Assembly: GCF_900115165.1 (NCBI RefSeq)
Contig: NZ_FOVP01000019.1
Location: 47,813-111,812, forward strand
Source of the DNA: Roseovarius lutimaris
Lineage (GTDB): Bacteria; Pseudomonadota; Alphaproteobacteria; Rhodobacterales; Rhodobacteraceae
Direction: 5' to 3'
Length of the DNA: 64,000 bases
Of this stretch, positions 17,368-27,274 are shown in pieces. The notes beneath the pieces are model-generated. The model was not told the origin of the DNA, searched no databases, and was given only the letters and a program-made list of their open reading frames with translations. Within the stretch, counting starts at the first letter, position 1, and the number at the start of each line of letters is the position of its first letter. The position numbers and the translations under genes are program-made.

Positions 17368-18735
17368 TCATACGTTCAGCAACAAATGCTCGCGTTCCCA
17401 TGGGCTGATGACCTGTAGGAATTCCTCGTACTCGGTGCGTTTCACGATTCCGTAAACCCGTGCAAATTCCGGCCCCAGAATGGCATGCAGCTCATCCGCC
17501 TCTTCAAACATATCAAGCGCGGTTCCCATCACATTGGGAATATCGGATTCCCCTGCATAGGCGTCACCCTTGAATTGCTTGTCCGGGCGCTCTTCGTTGA
17601 TGATGCCCAACAGGCCGCAGGCAAGGCTTGCCGCAATGCCAAGGTAGGGGTTGCAATCCATGCCCGCCATGCGGTTTTCGACCCGGCGCGCTTCGGGCCC
17701 CGACAGGGGCACGCGAATGCCGGTGGTGCGGTTGTCGCGCCCCCAGGCAAGGTTGATCGGCGCGGCGTGATCCTTCACATAGCGGCGATAGGAATTGACA
17801 TAAGGCGCCATCACCGCGATGGCCGAGGGCAGATGTTTTTGCAGCCCGCCGATAAAGTGAAAGAACGCATCGGTCTCGCCACCCTGCGGGCCGACAAAGA
17901 TGTTGCGCCCGGTCTCGATATCCAGAATCGAATGGTGGATGTGCATGGCGCTGCCCGGCTCATCTTCGATCGGTTTGGCCATGAAGGTGGCAAAGCAGTC
18001 GTGGCGCAGCGCGGCCTCGCGGATCAGGCGCTTGAAATAGAATACCTCATCGGCAAGCTTGACCGGATCGCCGTGCCGCAGATTGATTTCAAGCTGTCCG
18101 GCGCCGCCTTCCTGGGTGATGCCGTCAATCTCAAAGCCCTGCGCTTCGGCAAAATCATAGATGTCGTCGATCACCGGGCCGAATTCATCGACCGCCGTCA
18201 TCGAATAGGCCTGCCGCGCGGCGGCGGGGCGCCCTGAGCGGCCCATCATCGGCTTGATTTCCTGGCCCGGGTCGATGTTGCGCGCCACAAGGAAGAATTC
18301 CATTTCGGGCGCGACCACGGGCTTCATACCGCGGTCTTCATACATCTGCACCACCCGGCGCAGCACGTTGCGCGGGCTGAACGGGATCGGCGTGTTGTCG
18401 CGGTCAAAGGCATCATGGATCACCTGCAAGGTCCAGTCGGCGGTCCAGGGCGCGGCGGTGGCGGTGCTCATATCCGGCTTGAGGATCATGTCGCGTTCGA
18501 TAAATCCGTCCTCGCCTGCGGCCTCGCCCCAGTCGCCGGTGATGGTCTGAAAAAAGATCGAGTCGGGCAGATGAAAGTAATCCTGCCGCGCGAATTTCGA
18601 GGCCGGCACTGCCTTGCCACGGGCAATGCCGGGCAGGTCGGAAATGATACATTCGACCTCGTCCAGGCGGCGGCCCTCAAGATAGGTTTGGGCCGCTGCG
18701 GGCAGGGCTTCGGTCAGTTTGGTAAGATCGGCCAT
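17368..18735 (-). CDS. puuA: Gamma-glutamylpolyamine synthetase, glutamine-synthetase family
   Basis: An ATP-dependent ligase joining glutamate to an amine, 455 residues. The GS beta-grasp N-terminus (GIARGKAVPASKF) is followed by the catalytic domain with APEMEFFLVAR, AMHIHHSILD and WGRDNRTTGIRVP, whose Glu, His and Arg residues bind metal, glutamate and ATP. The subgroup resembles PuuA rather than GlnA: it lacks the GlnA adenylylation tyrosine segment and lies next to PuuB. ATG 18735 is chosen because GAGGTG precedes it and it directly follows the stop of the amidotransferase gene; a GTG three codons upstream is less likely. Confidence 0.85.
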   Translation of the reverse strand: MADLTKLTEALPAAAQTYLEGRRLDEVECIISDLPGIARGKAVPASKFARQDYFHLPDSIFFQTITGDWGEAAGEDGFIERDMILKPDMSTATAAPWTADWTLQVIHDAFDRDNTPIPFSPRNVLRRVVQMYEDRGMKPVVAPEMEFFLVARNIDPGQEIKPMMGRSGRPAAARQAYSMTAVDEFGPVIDDIYDFAEAQGFEIDGITQEGGAGQLEINLRHGDPVKLADEVFYFKRLIREAALRHDCFATFMAKPIEDEPGSAMHIHHSILDIETGRNIFVGPQGGETDAFFHFIGGLQKHLPSAIAVMAPYVNSYRRYVKDHAAPINLAWGRDNRTTGIRVPLSGPEARRVENRMAGMDCNPYLGIAASLACGLLGIINEERPDKQFKGDAYAGESDIPNVMGTALDMFEEADELHAILGPEFARVYGIVKRTEYEEFLQVISPWEREHLLLNV

Positions 18736-18736
18736 C

Positions 18737-19414
18737 TCAGGCACCTCGTTTCAAGAATGTCGCCATACGGTTGGCGATTTCGGCATTTGCGGTCGGCTGA
18801 TCCAGCCGGTCGGCCGCCTCTGCCAGCAGGGCCTCGGGCACAACGCCGGGGCCGCGGTGATGAATAAGCCGATCCACCATGGTGGCGGTGAATTCAGGAT
18901 GCGGCTGGATCGTGTAAATGCGGTTGCCATAGATCAGCGCGGCGTTTTCGCAAAACGCGCTTGATCCCACCACCTGCGCGCCCTCGGGCAATTTGGTCAC
19001 CTGATCCTGATGCCAGGCATTCAGCGGCAGGCGTGTGCCCTCGATTTCATACTCGGTGACACCCACCGACCAGCCGCCGTCGAATTTTTCAACCGTGCCG
19101 CCAAGCGCCTGCGCGATGATCTGATGACCAAAGCACACCCCGACAAGCGGGCGACCATCGGCGTAGATATCTCGGATCAGATCTTCCAGCGGCGCGATCC
19201 AGGGCAGGTCTTCATAGGCGCCATGTTTCGAGCCGGTGATGAGCCAGCCATCGGCGGCCTCGGGTCCGCTGGGAAAGTCGCCATCAACCACGTTGTAGGC
19301 GTCAAACTCAAAGCCATGCCCGTCCAGCAGATTGGCGAACATCACCTCGTAATCGCCAAGTTCGTCAAGCACTATATCCGGGGCGTGGCCGGTTTTCAGA
19401 ATTCCGATCTTCAT
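18737..19414 (-). CDS. Class I glutamine amidotransferase-like protein
   Basis: A 225-residue free-standing GATase domain. The nucleophile is the Cys in GVCFGHQIIAQALGG (near residue 94) and the His-Glu pair is in YTIQPHPEF (near residue 173), so the hydrolase triad is intact. It is first of a three-gene run with PuuA- and PuuB-like genes and is translationally close to puuA (stop and next ATG about one base apart). A gamma-glutamyl hydrolase step, as PuuD performs on gamma-glutamyl-GABA, is inferred from context; it belongs to the GuaA-like GATase branch rather than being clearly PuuD. Confidence 0.8.
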   Translation of the reverse strand: MKIGILKTGHAPDIVLDELGDYEVMFANLLDGHGFEFDAYNVVDGDFPSGPEAADGWLITGSKHGAYEDLPWIAPLEDLIRDIYADGRPLVGVCFGHQIIAQALGGTVEKFDGGWSVGVTEYEIEGTRLPLNAWHQDQVTKLPEGAQVVGSSAFCENAALIYGNRIYTIQPHPEFTATMVDRLIHHRGPGVVPEALLAEAADRLDQPTANAEIANRMATFLKRGA

Positions 19415-19424
19415 GGGGCTCTCA

Positions 19425-19440
19425 TAATTTGATCAAATTA
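19425..19440. promoter_or_regulatory. Palindromic operator candidate upstream of the amidotransferase-puuA-puuB run
   Basis: TAATTTGATCAAATTA is a perfect 16-bp palindrome, 10 bp before the ATG at 19414. A near copy lies upstream of the other glutamine-synthetase-like gene (20880-20895). This pattern fits the site of a dimeric repressor; the XRE-cupin PuuR-like protein encoded at 37164 is one candidate. Confidence 0.6.
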
Positions 19441-19500
19441 AGCCTAACCTGCCCGATGCACGGCTGCAAGGGGCGCGTATCCGACCAGGGTTTGATCCGG

Positions 19501-20847
19501 TTAGACGGTTTCAAGGTAAGTCTTCCAATGGTGTTCCTCGGGGATCTCGGCCATTCGCGCAAACTCCTGGCGTTTGGTCATCACCAGATTGCGGATAAGT
19601 TCGGCGTGGAAGATTTTTGCAATCATCGGGTCGTTCTCAAAGAGGTCGATCGCGCTTTGCCAGTCGGGCGCAAGCTGGGGCAGGTCGACCTCATAGGCGT
19701 TGCCGCTGATTGGGGGGGGCGGGGTCATGCCCTCTTCGATGCCGGTGATCGCGGCGCCAAGGATGACGGCAAAGCTCAGGTAGGGGTTGATATCGCCGCC
19801 CGCAACGCGGTGCTCGATGCGCCGGGCAACCGGCGGACCGCCGGGAATGCGGATCGCGACAGTGCGGTTCTCATAGCCCCATCCCGCGCCGGTCGGCGCA
19901 TGGGCGCCGGGCACGAGCCGGGTATAGCTATTGGAATTGGGCGCAAATATCAGCGTCGAGGGCGGCATCGCGGCAATACAGCCCGCCACCGCCGCACGTA
20001 TCACATCGGTGCCAGCATCGGTGCCGTCGTTGAATACGTTGTGGCCGTCCGCGTCCAGCACCGAGAAATGCATGTGCATGCCGTTGCCGGTGTCATGCTC
20101 GAAGGGCTTCGCCATGAAGGTGGCGACAAAGCCATGCCTGCGCGCCAGACCCTTGATCATGGTCTTGAAAAGCCATGTATCATCGGCGGCCCGCAGCGCG
20201 GTCTGGTGGTGCAGGGTCAGCTCGAACTGGCCAATTCCGGCCTCGCTGACTGCGGTTTCAACCGGGATATCCATCTCGGCACCGGCCGAATAGAGCGCGC
20301 TCAGAAATTCGTCAAAGGCGTCCATCTGGCCAAGCGACAGGATGCCGGGGGCCGACATCCGCCGCCCGCTGCGCGGGTCGCGCACGGTCTTGAGGCTGCG
20401 CCCGCTGTCGTCAACAAGGGTGAATTCAAGCTCGGTCGCGGCATCGACGGTCCAGCCGCGCGCGGCGAAGCGGGCAAGAACCGTCTCAAGCGCGTGACGC
20501 GGATCACCGGCAAACGGGCTGCCATCGTCAGTGTGCAACACCATCGGCACAAGGCCCTGGGGCACCTCAAGCCAAGGCAGCGGCACCGGCCCGCGATCGG
20601 TGGGCATGAGGCGGCCATCAATATCGCCCGACTCGAACACCAGCGGCGAGTTTTCGATATCCGCCCCGAAGATATCAACATTGAGCGACGACAGCGGCAT
20701 GCGCACGCTGCCATCCTTGAGCTTGCTGGCATGGCTGGCGGGCAGGCGCTTGCCGCGCATGCGACCGTTGAGATCACAGGCGGCCACGCGGAAGGTCTGG
20801 AACTGGGAGAGGTCCATTAGAAAAACATCCTGAACATGATTTGCCAT
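19501..20847 (-). CDS. Glutamine-synthetase-family gamma-glutamyl-amine ligase
   Basis: A second PuuA-like ligase, 448 residues from the first ATG or 438 from the ATG at 20817, which follows CAGGA and may be the true start. The GS domains are complete: VAACDLNGRMRGKRLP in the N-domain, TELEFTL, GMHMHFSVLDADGHNVF and GWGYENRTVAIRIPGG in the catalytic domain. It differs enough from the 17368 gene to suggest another amine substrate. It stands alone with its own operator-like palindrome upstream. The 60 bp between it and the amidotransferase gene contain that gene's palindrome. Confidence 0.83.
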   Translation of the reverse strand: MANHVQDVFLMDLSQFQTFRVAACDLNGRMRGKRLPASHASKLKDGSVRMPLSSLNVDIFGADIENSPLVFESGDIDGRLMPTDRGPVPLPWLEVPQGLVPMVLHTDDGSPFAGDPRHALETVLARFAARGWTVDAATELEFTLVDDSGRSLKTVRDPRSGRRMSAPGILSLGQMDAFDEFLSALYSAGAEMDIPVETAVSEAGIGQFELTLHHQTALRAADDTWLFKTMIKGLARRHGFVATFMAKPFEHDTGNGMHMHFSVLDADGHNVFNDGTDAGTDVIRAAVAGCIAAMPPSTLIFAPNSNSYTRLVPGAHAPTGAGWGYENRTVAIRIPGGPPVARRIEHRVAGGDINPYLSFAVILGAAITGIEEGMTPPPPISGNAYEVDLPQLAPDWQSAIDLFENDPMIAKIFHAELIRNLVMTKRQEFARMAEIPEEHHWKTYLETV

Positions 20848-20879
20848 AGCCTATCCGGTCGCCCCCGGCTTTGCCAAGA

Positions 20880-20895
20880 TAATTTGATCAAAAAA
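20880..20895. promoter_or_regulatory. Second copy of the TTTGATCAAA operator candidate
   Basis: TAATTTGATCAAAAAA agrees with the palindrome at 19425-19440 at 14 of 16 positions and keeps the perfect core TTTGATCAAA (20883-20892). It lies about 33 bp upstream of the first ATG of the glutamine-synthetase-like gene ending at 19501. Confidence 0.55.
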
Positions 20896-20929
20896 TTCAG
20901 AACTGAAATAATGACCCGGATCGGCCGCC

Positions 20930-21622
20930 CTATTTGACGGCGTTCTGCCAGCGGTTTTCAAGCTTTTCGATCGCCGCAATCCGCTCGCTTGTCTTGGGAT
21001 GGCTCAAAAGCCAGGCCGGCATCACGCCGCCCGCGCCTTTGGTCAGGGCGTCAAGCTTGGTGAACAGCGACTTTTGCGGCGCGGTGCCAATCCCGGCCTT
21101 GGTCAAAAGCGCGGCGGCATAGGCGTCGGCCTCATATTCATCGCCGCGCGACAGGCGCGCCGCCAAAAGCCGGGTCAGCCCGCTGGCGATCCAGGCGCCG
21201 ATACCGGGCAGAAACCGCGACAGCACCATGGCAAGCGCGGTGCGCAGGGCGTTCTGGCCGGAAAAGTCGATCATCCGGCGGCGCGAATGGCCAAGCGCCA
21301 CATGGCCAAGCTCGTGCGCGATCACGCTGGCCATTTCATCGGCGGTCACCTCGCCGGTCTGAAACTTGCGATAAAACCCGCGAGTGATAAAAATCCGCCC
21401 ATCCGGCGCGGCCAGCCCGTTGACCGGGTCAATCTCATAGATATGCACCCGCACCCGTGGAATATCGAGCGCACGCGCCATGCGGTCGGTCATATGCTTG
21501 AGCAGTGGATCGGCAAGCTCTGTCGATTGCGCATCAAGCTCTCGCGTGGTGCGCCAGACCGAAAACCGGTACATGACAAGGGCGTAAAGCACCGCCAGAA
21601 GGATGGGCGTAAAGCGGATCAT
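20930..21622 (-). CDS. M48-family zinc metalloprotease
   Basis: A membrane-anchored peptidase of 230 residues. An N-terminal hydrophobic helix (about 5-20) is followed by the catalytic domain with the zinc-binding motif HELGH in VIAHELGHVALGH (near residues 102-114) and the third ligand region RGDEYEADAYAA. Relatives include HtpX and the periplasmic BepA/LoiP group; the single N-terminal helix and the short length fit an outer-facing quality-control protease. It is followed on its upstream side by a radical SAM gene on the same strand, 59 bp away. Confidence 0.87.
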   Translation of the reverse strand: MIRFTPILLAVLYALVMYRFSVWRTTRELDAQSTELADPLLKHMTDRMARALDIPRVRVHIYEIDPVNGLAAPDGRIFITRGFYRKFQTGEVTADEMASVIAHELGHVALGHSRRRMIDFSGQNALRTALAMVLSRFLPGIGAWIASGLTRLLAARLSRGDEYEADAYAAALLTKAGIGTAPQKSLFTKLDALTKGAGGVMPAWLLSHPKTSERIAAIEKLENRWQNAVK

Positions 21623-21681
21623 AAAGGATATATGGGGCAGGGCGCGTGATCTGGCAAGCGCGGCCTGTCAGGGCTGCGGCC

Positions 21682-22635
21682 TTACCCCGAACAGCTTGCC
21701 CCGCCCAAAACGCAGAACTTGGCGCAATGGGGGTGGTTGAGCTTCACGTCGCGCTCAGCCTCGGCCAGGGTCTCGCCCAATTCGAACTCGGGCGAATAGG
21801 GCAGCAGGGTACAGGCCAGAACCGCCGGTTTTTCGGCGCCCTTGCGTTTGACCACCATGCGCGACGAGGCGCACATCGGCTCGCTCGGGCTTTTGCCAAG
21901 GATATCCCAACAGGCGGTGGTGATCTCTGGCACCTCGGCGGTTTCATCCATCTCGGGGAAAAGCACCGTCGCGGCGGGATCATCGGCGTCGATGTCAAAG
22001 CCATGTTCGGCATAAAGGCTGCGATAGCCGTCGCGCGATTGCGCCTCGCTCTCGCCCCAGACGGTGCGCCCGGCGACGGTCATGGCAAAGCCGTTGTCGC
22101 GCAGCCATTGCATACCCTCGATGGTGCGCGCAAACGCGCCCTTGCCGCGTTCTTCGTCGTGCAGCGCCTCGGACCAGTGATCGACCGAAATCCGCAGGGT
22201 GATCCTGTCGCGCCAGTTTTGCGCCAGATCAAGCAGACCCGCGCGCATGGATTTGCGCATCATCGGGCGCATGGCATTGGTCAGGATCAGCACCTCATGC
22301 CCCGCCTCAAGCGCGGCGCGCGTCATGCCGATGATTTCGGGGTTCATGAACGGCTCACCGCCGGTAAAGCCGATTTCGCTGATCGGCCAGCCGCGCGCGG
22401 TAATCTGGCTCAGGTAATCGCGCACCTCGGATTCGGTGATATAGACCAGCGCATCATTGCTGGGCGAACTGAAAATATAGCAATTGGCGCACTCGATATT
22501 GCACAGCGTTCCGGTGTTGAACCACAGCGTTTCGGGATGGCTCAGCGCCACGCTGGCACGGGTTTGCCCGTCGGCGGTAACGTCCGGGTCTTGAAACTTG
22601 CCAAGATTGGCAGGGCTCGTGACAACATCTTTCAT
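21682..22635 (-). CDS. Radical SAM protein with C-terminal cysteine cluster
   Basis: A 317-residue radical SAM enzyme. The cluster-binding motif CNIECANCY (Cx3Cx2C, near residue 42) is followed by TGGEPF, the GGE motif that contacts SAM. The C-terminal region holds further cysteines (ACTLLPY, then HPHCAKFCVLGGASCSG at the end), which could ligate an auxiliary cluster as in SPASM or Twitch proteins. No small peptide substrate gene was found next to it, so the reaction is unknown. The start at 22635 is the first ATG of the frame. Confidence 0.8.
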   Translation of the reverse strand: MKDVVTSPANLGKFQDPDVTADGQTRASVALSHPETLWFNTGTLCNIECANCYIFSSPSNDALVYITESEVRDYLSQITARGWPISEIGFTGGEPFMNPEIIGMTRAALEAGHEVLILTNAMRPMMRKSMRAGLLDLAQNWRDRITLRISVDHWSEALHDEERGKGAFARTIEGMQWLRDNGFAMTVAGRTVWGESEAQSRDGYRSLYAEHGFDIDADDPAATVLFPEMDETAEVPEITTACWDILGKSPSEPMCASSRMVVKRKGAEKPAVLACTLLPYSPEFELGETLAEAERDVKLNHPHCAKFCVLGGASCSG

Positions 22636-22709
22636 TCTGCAATCCGCTTTCTTTTTGCTTTTTGTCGCCTATCTGCTGCGAACAGGCAAGTGAAGGGGGC
22701 TGAGTTGGC

Positions 22710-22738
22710 TTGACGCCATTGTGAAGACCGCATGTCAT
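22710..22738 (+). promoter_or_regulatory. Putative promoter of zwf-pgl
   Basis: TTGACG (22710-22715) and TGTCAT (22733-22738) are 17 bases apart, about 66 bases before the zwf start. The -10 match is modest. Confidence 0.3.
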
Positions 22739-22804
22739 GTTAAAGTTGCCCCCCAAGACTCGTCGCCCGACAACGCAGGGTAACACAATACAGGAGTGGT
22801 CGTC

Positions 22805-24259
22805 ATGGCGTCGCGAGTGATCCCGGTAGAACCTTTTGATCTGGTGATTTTCGGTGGCACGGGCGATCTTGCCTGCCGCAAGATCTGGCCGGCGCTGTTC
22901 CGTCGCTTTGTCGCTGGGCAGATCGAGGGCGATGTGCGCCTGATCGGGGCCGCACGCGGCGAGATGGACAGCACCGGTTTTCGTGATGTCGTGCAGGCGG
23001 CGATTGTCGAATTCGGTGGCGAAGAATCTAGCCAAAAGAGAGAGTTATCGAAGTTTCTCAAGTTGGTGAACTATGTCACGCTTGATGCGCGCGGCACTGA
23101 CGGCTGGGTCGATCTTGCCGGGTTGATGCGGACGGACCGCATTCGGGCGTTCTATTTCTCGGTCGCGCCGTCGCTGTTTGGCGATCTGGCCAAGCGGTTG
23201 CACAAACACGGCATGGCGGATGACACTAGCCGCATCGTGGTGGAAAAACCCTTTGGCCGCGACCTTGAAACCGCCCGCGATCTCAACCGGGTTCTGGCGC
23301 AGCATTTCGACGAGAGCCAGATTTACCGGATTGATCATTATTTAGGCAAAGAAACAGTTCAGAACCTGATGGCGATCCGGTTTGGCAATGTCCTGTTCGA
23401 GCCGCTCTGGAACAGCCAGTATGTCGATCACATTCAGATCACCGTTGCCGAATCTGTCGGTGTCGGCGGGCGCGGAGAGTATTATGACAAATCGGGCGCC
23501 ATGCGCGATATGGTGCAAAACCACATGATGCAACTGTTGTGCCTGATCGCGATGGAACCCCCGGCGAAATTCGATCCCGACGCGGTGCGCGACGAAAAGC
23601 TCAAGGTCATTCGCGCGCTTGATCCGGTCAGAGGCGGCGATGTGGTGCGCGGTCAATACGAGGCGCAGGGCGACAAACCCGATTACCGAACCCAGGCCGA
23701 AAACCCCGAGAGCACCACCGAAAGCTTTGTCGCCCTCAAGGCGCTTGTGAGCAATTGGCGGTGGGCGGGCACACCGTTTTACCTGCGCACCGGCAAGCGG
23801 TTGCGCGATCGCGCCAGCGAGATCGCGGTGGTGTTCAAGGATGCGCCGCATTCGATCTTTGGCGCCGATGCCGGGCGGCACCGCAATATCCTGACGATCC
23901 GCCTGCAACCCAATGAGGGGATCGAGCTTGGCGTGACCATCAAAGAACCGGGGCCGGGCGGGATGCGCCTGATCGACGTTCCGCTCGACATGACCTTTGC
24001 CGAGGCATTGGGGCCGGAAGACGCCGATTTTCCGGATGCGTACGAGCGGTTGATCATGGATGTGATCCGTGGCAACCAGACCCTGTTCATGCGCGGTGAC
24101 GAGGTCGAGGCGGCCTGGGCCTGGACTGATCCGATCATCGCCGACTGGCAAGAGGGCGGCGCCGCGCCGCTGCCTTATATTTCAGGGGGATCCGGGCCTG
24201 ATGAGGCGCTTATGCTGATGCATCGCGACGGACGCCGCTGGCGGGAGATCAAGCCATGA
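22805..24259 (+). CDS. zwf: Glucose-6-phosphate 1-dehydrogenase
   Basis: Oxidises glucose-6-phosphate to 6-phosphogluconolactone with NADP, entering the Entner-Doudoroff or pentose phosphate routes. The NADP-binding motif GGTGDLACRKIWPALFRR is at about residues 17-34 and the active-site segment RIDHYLGKE is near residue 176. The length of 484 residues is standard. ATG 22805 follows CAGGAG at a good distance; an in-frame GTG three codons earlier overlaps that ribosome-binding site. pgl overlaps its end by four bases. Confidence 0.96.
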   Translation: MASRVIPVEPFDLVIFGGTGDLACRKIWPALFRRFVAGQIEGDVRLIGAARGEMDSTGFRDVVQAAIVEFGGEESSQKRELSKFLKLVNYVTLDARGTDGWVDLAGLMRTDRIRAFYFSVAPSLFGDLAKRLHKHGMADDTSRIVVEKPFGRDLETARDLNRVLAQHFDESQIYRIDHYLGKETVQNLMAIRFGNVLFEPLWNSQYVDHIQITVAESVGVGGRGEYYDKSGAMRDMVQNHMMQLLCLIAMEPPAKFDPDAVRDEKLKVIRALDPVRGGDVVRGQYEAQGDKPDYRTQAENPESTTESFVALKALVSNWRWAGTPFYLRTGKRLRDRASEIAVVFKDAPHSIFGADAGRHRNILTIRLQPNEGIELGVTIKEPGPGGMRLIDVPLDMTFAEALGPEDADFPDAYERLIMDVIRGNQTLFMRGDEVEAAWAWTDPIIADWQEGGAAPLPYISGGSGPDEALMLMHRDGRRWREIKP

Positions 24260-24927
24260 GTTTTGTAGAATATGCCGATGATGAAATGCTGGCAATCGGT
24301 CTGGCCAATGTTCTTGCCGGAGAGTTGCGCTCGGCGCTAGATCATCGTGATCGCGTGCTTTTCGTGGTGCCGGGGGGCACCACGCCGGGGCCGATCTTTG
24401 ACGTTCTTTGCGACGCAGATCTGGATTGGGCGCGGGTTGATGTAATGCTCAGCGACGAACGCTGGCTGCCCGAGGTGCATCTGCGTTCCAACACGCGGTT
24501 GATCCGCGACCGGCTGTTGACCGGGCGCGCGGCCAAAGCCTGCTATCTGCCGCTTTATGCGAGGGCCGAGACCCCCGAGGCGGTTCTGGCCGAGCTTGAG
24601 GCCAATATCGTGCCGATGCTGCCGATTGATGTCTGCCTTCTTGGGATGGGGGCGGATATGCACACCGCCTCGATCTTTCCCGGCGCCGACAAGTTGGAAG
24701 AGGCCCTGGCGGTACGCGCGCCGGTCTTGGTGCCGATGCGCGCGCCGAAAGTGTCAGAGGTACGGGTGACCCTTTCGGCGCGTGTGCTGGATGGGGCGTT
24801 GTGCAAACATGTCGTCATCACCGGTGAGCAAAAGCGTGCAGCCCTTGAGCGCGCCCGACACATGCGGGCCATCGATGCGCCGATTGCCGCGGTTTTGTCC
24901 GGGGCAACGGTGCATTGGGCGCCCTGA
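24256..24927 (+). CDS. pgl: 6-phosphogluconolactonase
   Basis: Hydrolyses the lactone made by Zwf. The 223 residues belong to the DevB/NagB-like family, with LFVVPGGTTPGPIFD at about residues 34-48 and DVMLSDERWLP at about 73-83. The start codon overlaps the zwf stop as ATGA, indicating translational coupling. A 7-bp GC hairpin (24918-24935) spans the stop but has no T-tract. The following 210 bp up to the small lipoprotein gene show no gene or clear signal. Confidence 0.94.
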   Translation: MSFVEYADDEMLAIGLANVLAGELRSALDHRDRVLFVVPGGTTPGPIFDVLCDADLDWARVDVMLSDERWLPEVHLRSNTRLIRDRLLTGRAAKACYLPLYARAETPEAVLAELEANIVPMLPIDVCLLGMGADMHTASIFPGADKLEEALAVRAPVLVPMRAPKVSEVRVTLSARVLDGALCKHVVITGEQKRAALERARHMRAIDAPIAAVLSGATVHWAP

Positions 24928-25137
24928 GGGGCGCCTGAGTGGAAGGTGTCGTGGCAGGTGTTGAAGCTTCTGGCCGAGGTGGCAACCATCAGTGACCAGT
25001 TAAATGCCCCGGCGCGCGCCAGTATCACCTAAAGCGCGGCCAACCCTTGTGAGTCGGCCTCGCCTAGGAGTCTATCGGCCTGTCGAGAACAGCTGTCAGC
25101 CCTGCTGTGGCATGCTCCGATTGTTCAGCGTTGCGGT

Positions 25138-25302
25138 TCAGACGCTTGGCACGCAATCGCCTGCAACAGGCTCAAGATCCTGAACCGGGTCACCGGGGGC
25201 GCATTCTTCGCCAGTGATCGGATAATGCCCGTCATCGGTACATGCTCCGAGCAAGCCGGTGGTCATCAGCGCAAGCAGAAAGGCAGTAAGTCTGTTCATC
25301 AT
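25138..25302 (-). CDS. Small lipoprotein, 54 residues
   Basis: A short gene found by reading the minus strand. From ATG 25302 (or 25299) the product begins MMNRLTAFLLALMTTGLLG and is followed by ACTDD, a typical lipoprotein signal with the lipobox LGAC and Cys21 as lipidation site. Aspartates at +3 and +4 relative to the ATG-proximal peptide do not give a clear inner-membrane retention signal because residue +2 is Thr. The mature part is only 34 residues, acidic, with two more cysteines. AGGAGA stands seven bases before the start. The function is unknown; it resembles the many tiny outer-membrane lipoproteins of Rhodobacterales. Confidence 0.65.
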   Translation of the reverse strand: MMNRLTAFLLALMTTGLLGACTDDGHYPITGEECAPGDPVQDLEPVAGDCVPSV

Positions 25303-25524
25303 TTTTCTCCTGTTTTCCGGCAGGGCAATGGGTGCCTGCCAGAATCACCCATAGGCGGTTTGGCATTTGCCCACACTGATCTGGAACAAAGTAGAGAGAA
25401 GAAAGTTGACTAAAAGTGACCTTTCGCAAATGCGGCCGCACGGACGCGGCTATGATTTGCGCAGGTCAGGCTTTGACCAGACAGGCCGCGTTGCGGTCTG
25501 CCACTATGGATGAAAGGAAAAATT

Positions 25525-25800
25525 ATGCGGATTTGGATGCTAATGGCCGCGAGCGCCTCGGTTCTGACGTTGGGTGCCTGTGAGGGAATGTCGCCTGAAT
25601 CGAGAACAGTTGCCGGTGCCGCCGGTGGGGCTGCGGCCGGGCTGCTCACAGCCGAGGCGTTTGGGGCCGACAACAACTGGCGCCTGATTGCCGCATTGGG
25701 CGGTGCTGCTGCGGGGACAATGGTCGCGCAGAATTCAGCGACGGGGAATTGTGCCTATGCCCGCGGCGATGGCACCTATTATAGTGCGCCCTGCCGATAG
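25525..25800 (+). CDS. Small glycine-zipper lipoprotein
   Basis: A 91-residue protein starting MRIWMLMAASASVLTLGAC, with lipobox LGAC (lipidated Cys near residue 19). The glycine- and alanine-rich segments VAGAAGGAAAGLL and ALGGAAAGTM resemble glycine-zipper motifs of small outer-membrane proteins. Two cysteines near the C-terminus could pair. ATG 25525 is preferred over 25510 because AAAGGA precedes it by about seven bases. It is divergent from the 54-residue lipoprotein gene. The 222 bp between them (25303-25524) contain no other gene and should hold both promoters. Confidence 0.72.
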   Translation: MRIWMLMAASASVLTLGACEGMSPESRTVAGAAGGAAAGLLTAEAFGADNNWRLIAALGGAAAGTMVAQNSATGNCAYARGDGTYYSAPCR

Positions 25801-25851
25801 GCGAGAGAGGGGTGATTTAGGTTTGCATCCCAAGCCACGGACTTTGAACGT

Positions 25852-25881
25852 AAAAAAGGCGCCCCGGCTTTTGGGGCGCCT
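25852..25881 (-). terminator. Rho-independent terminator of eno
   Basis: AGGCGCCCC (25857-25865) pairs with GGGGCGCCT (25873-25881). On the minus strand a run of T follows (25857-25852). Confidence 0.88.
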
Positions 25882-25904
25882 CCTGATCCTGGGTCTGGCA
25901 GAGG

Positions 25905-27227
<1,323 letters not shown>

Positions 27228-27274
27228 TCAAAGCGAATGGGAACTGCGACAGGTGGTGCAACAGGGGCGAGCCG

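Noticed and set aside
24918..24935. GC hairpin at the pgl stop as a terminator
   Set aside because: It overlaps the coding end and has no T-tract.
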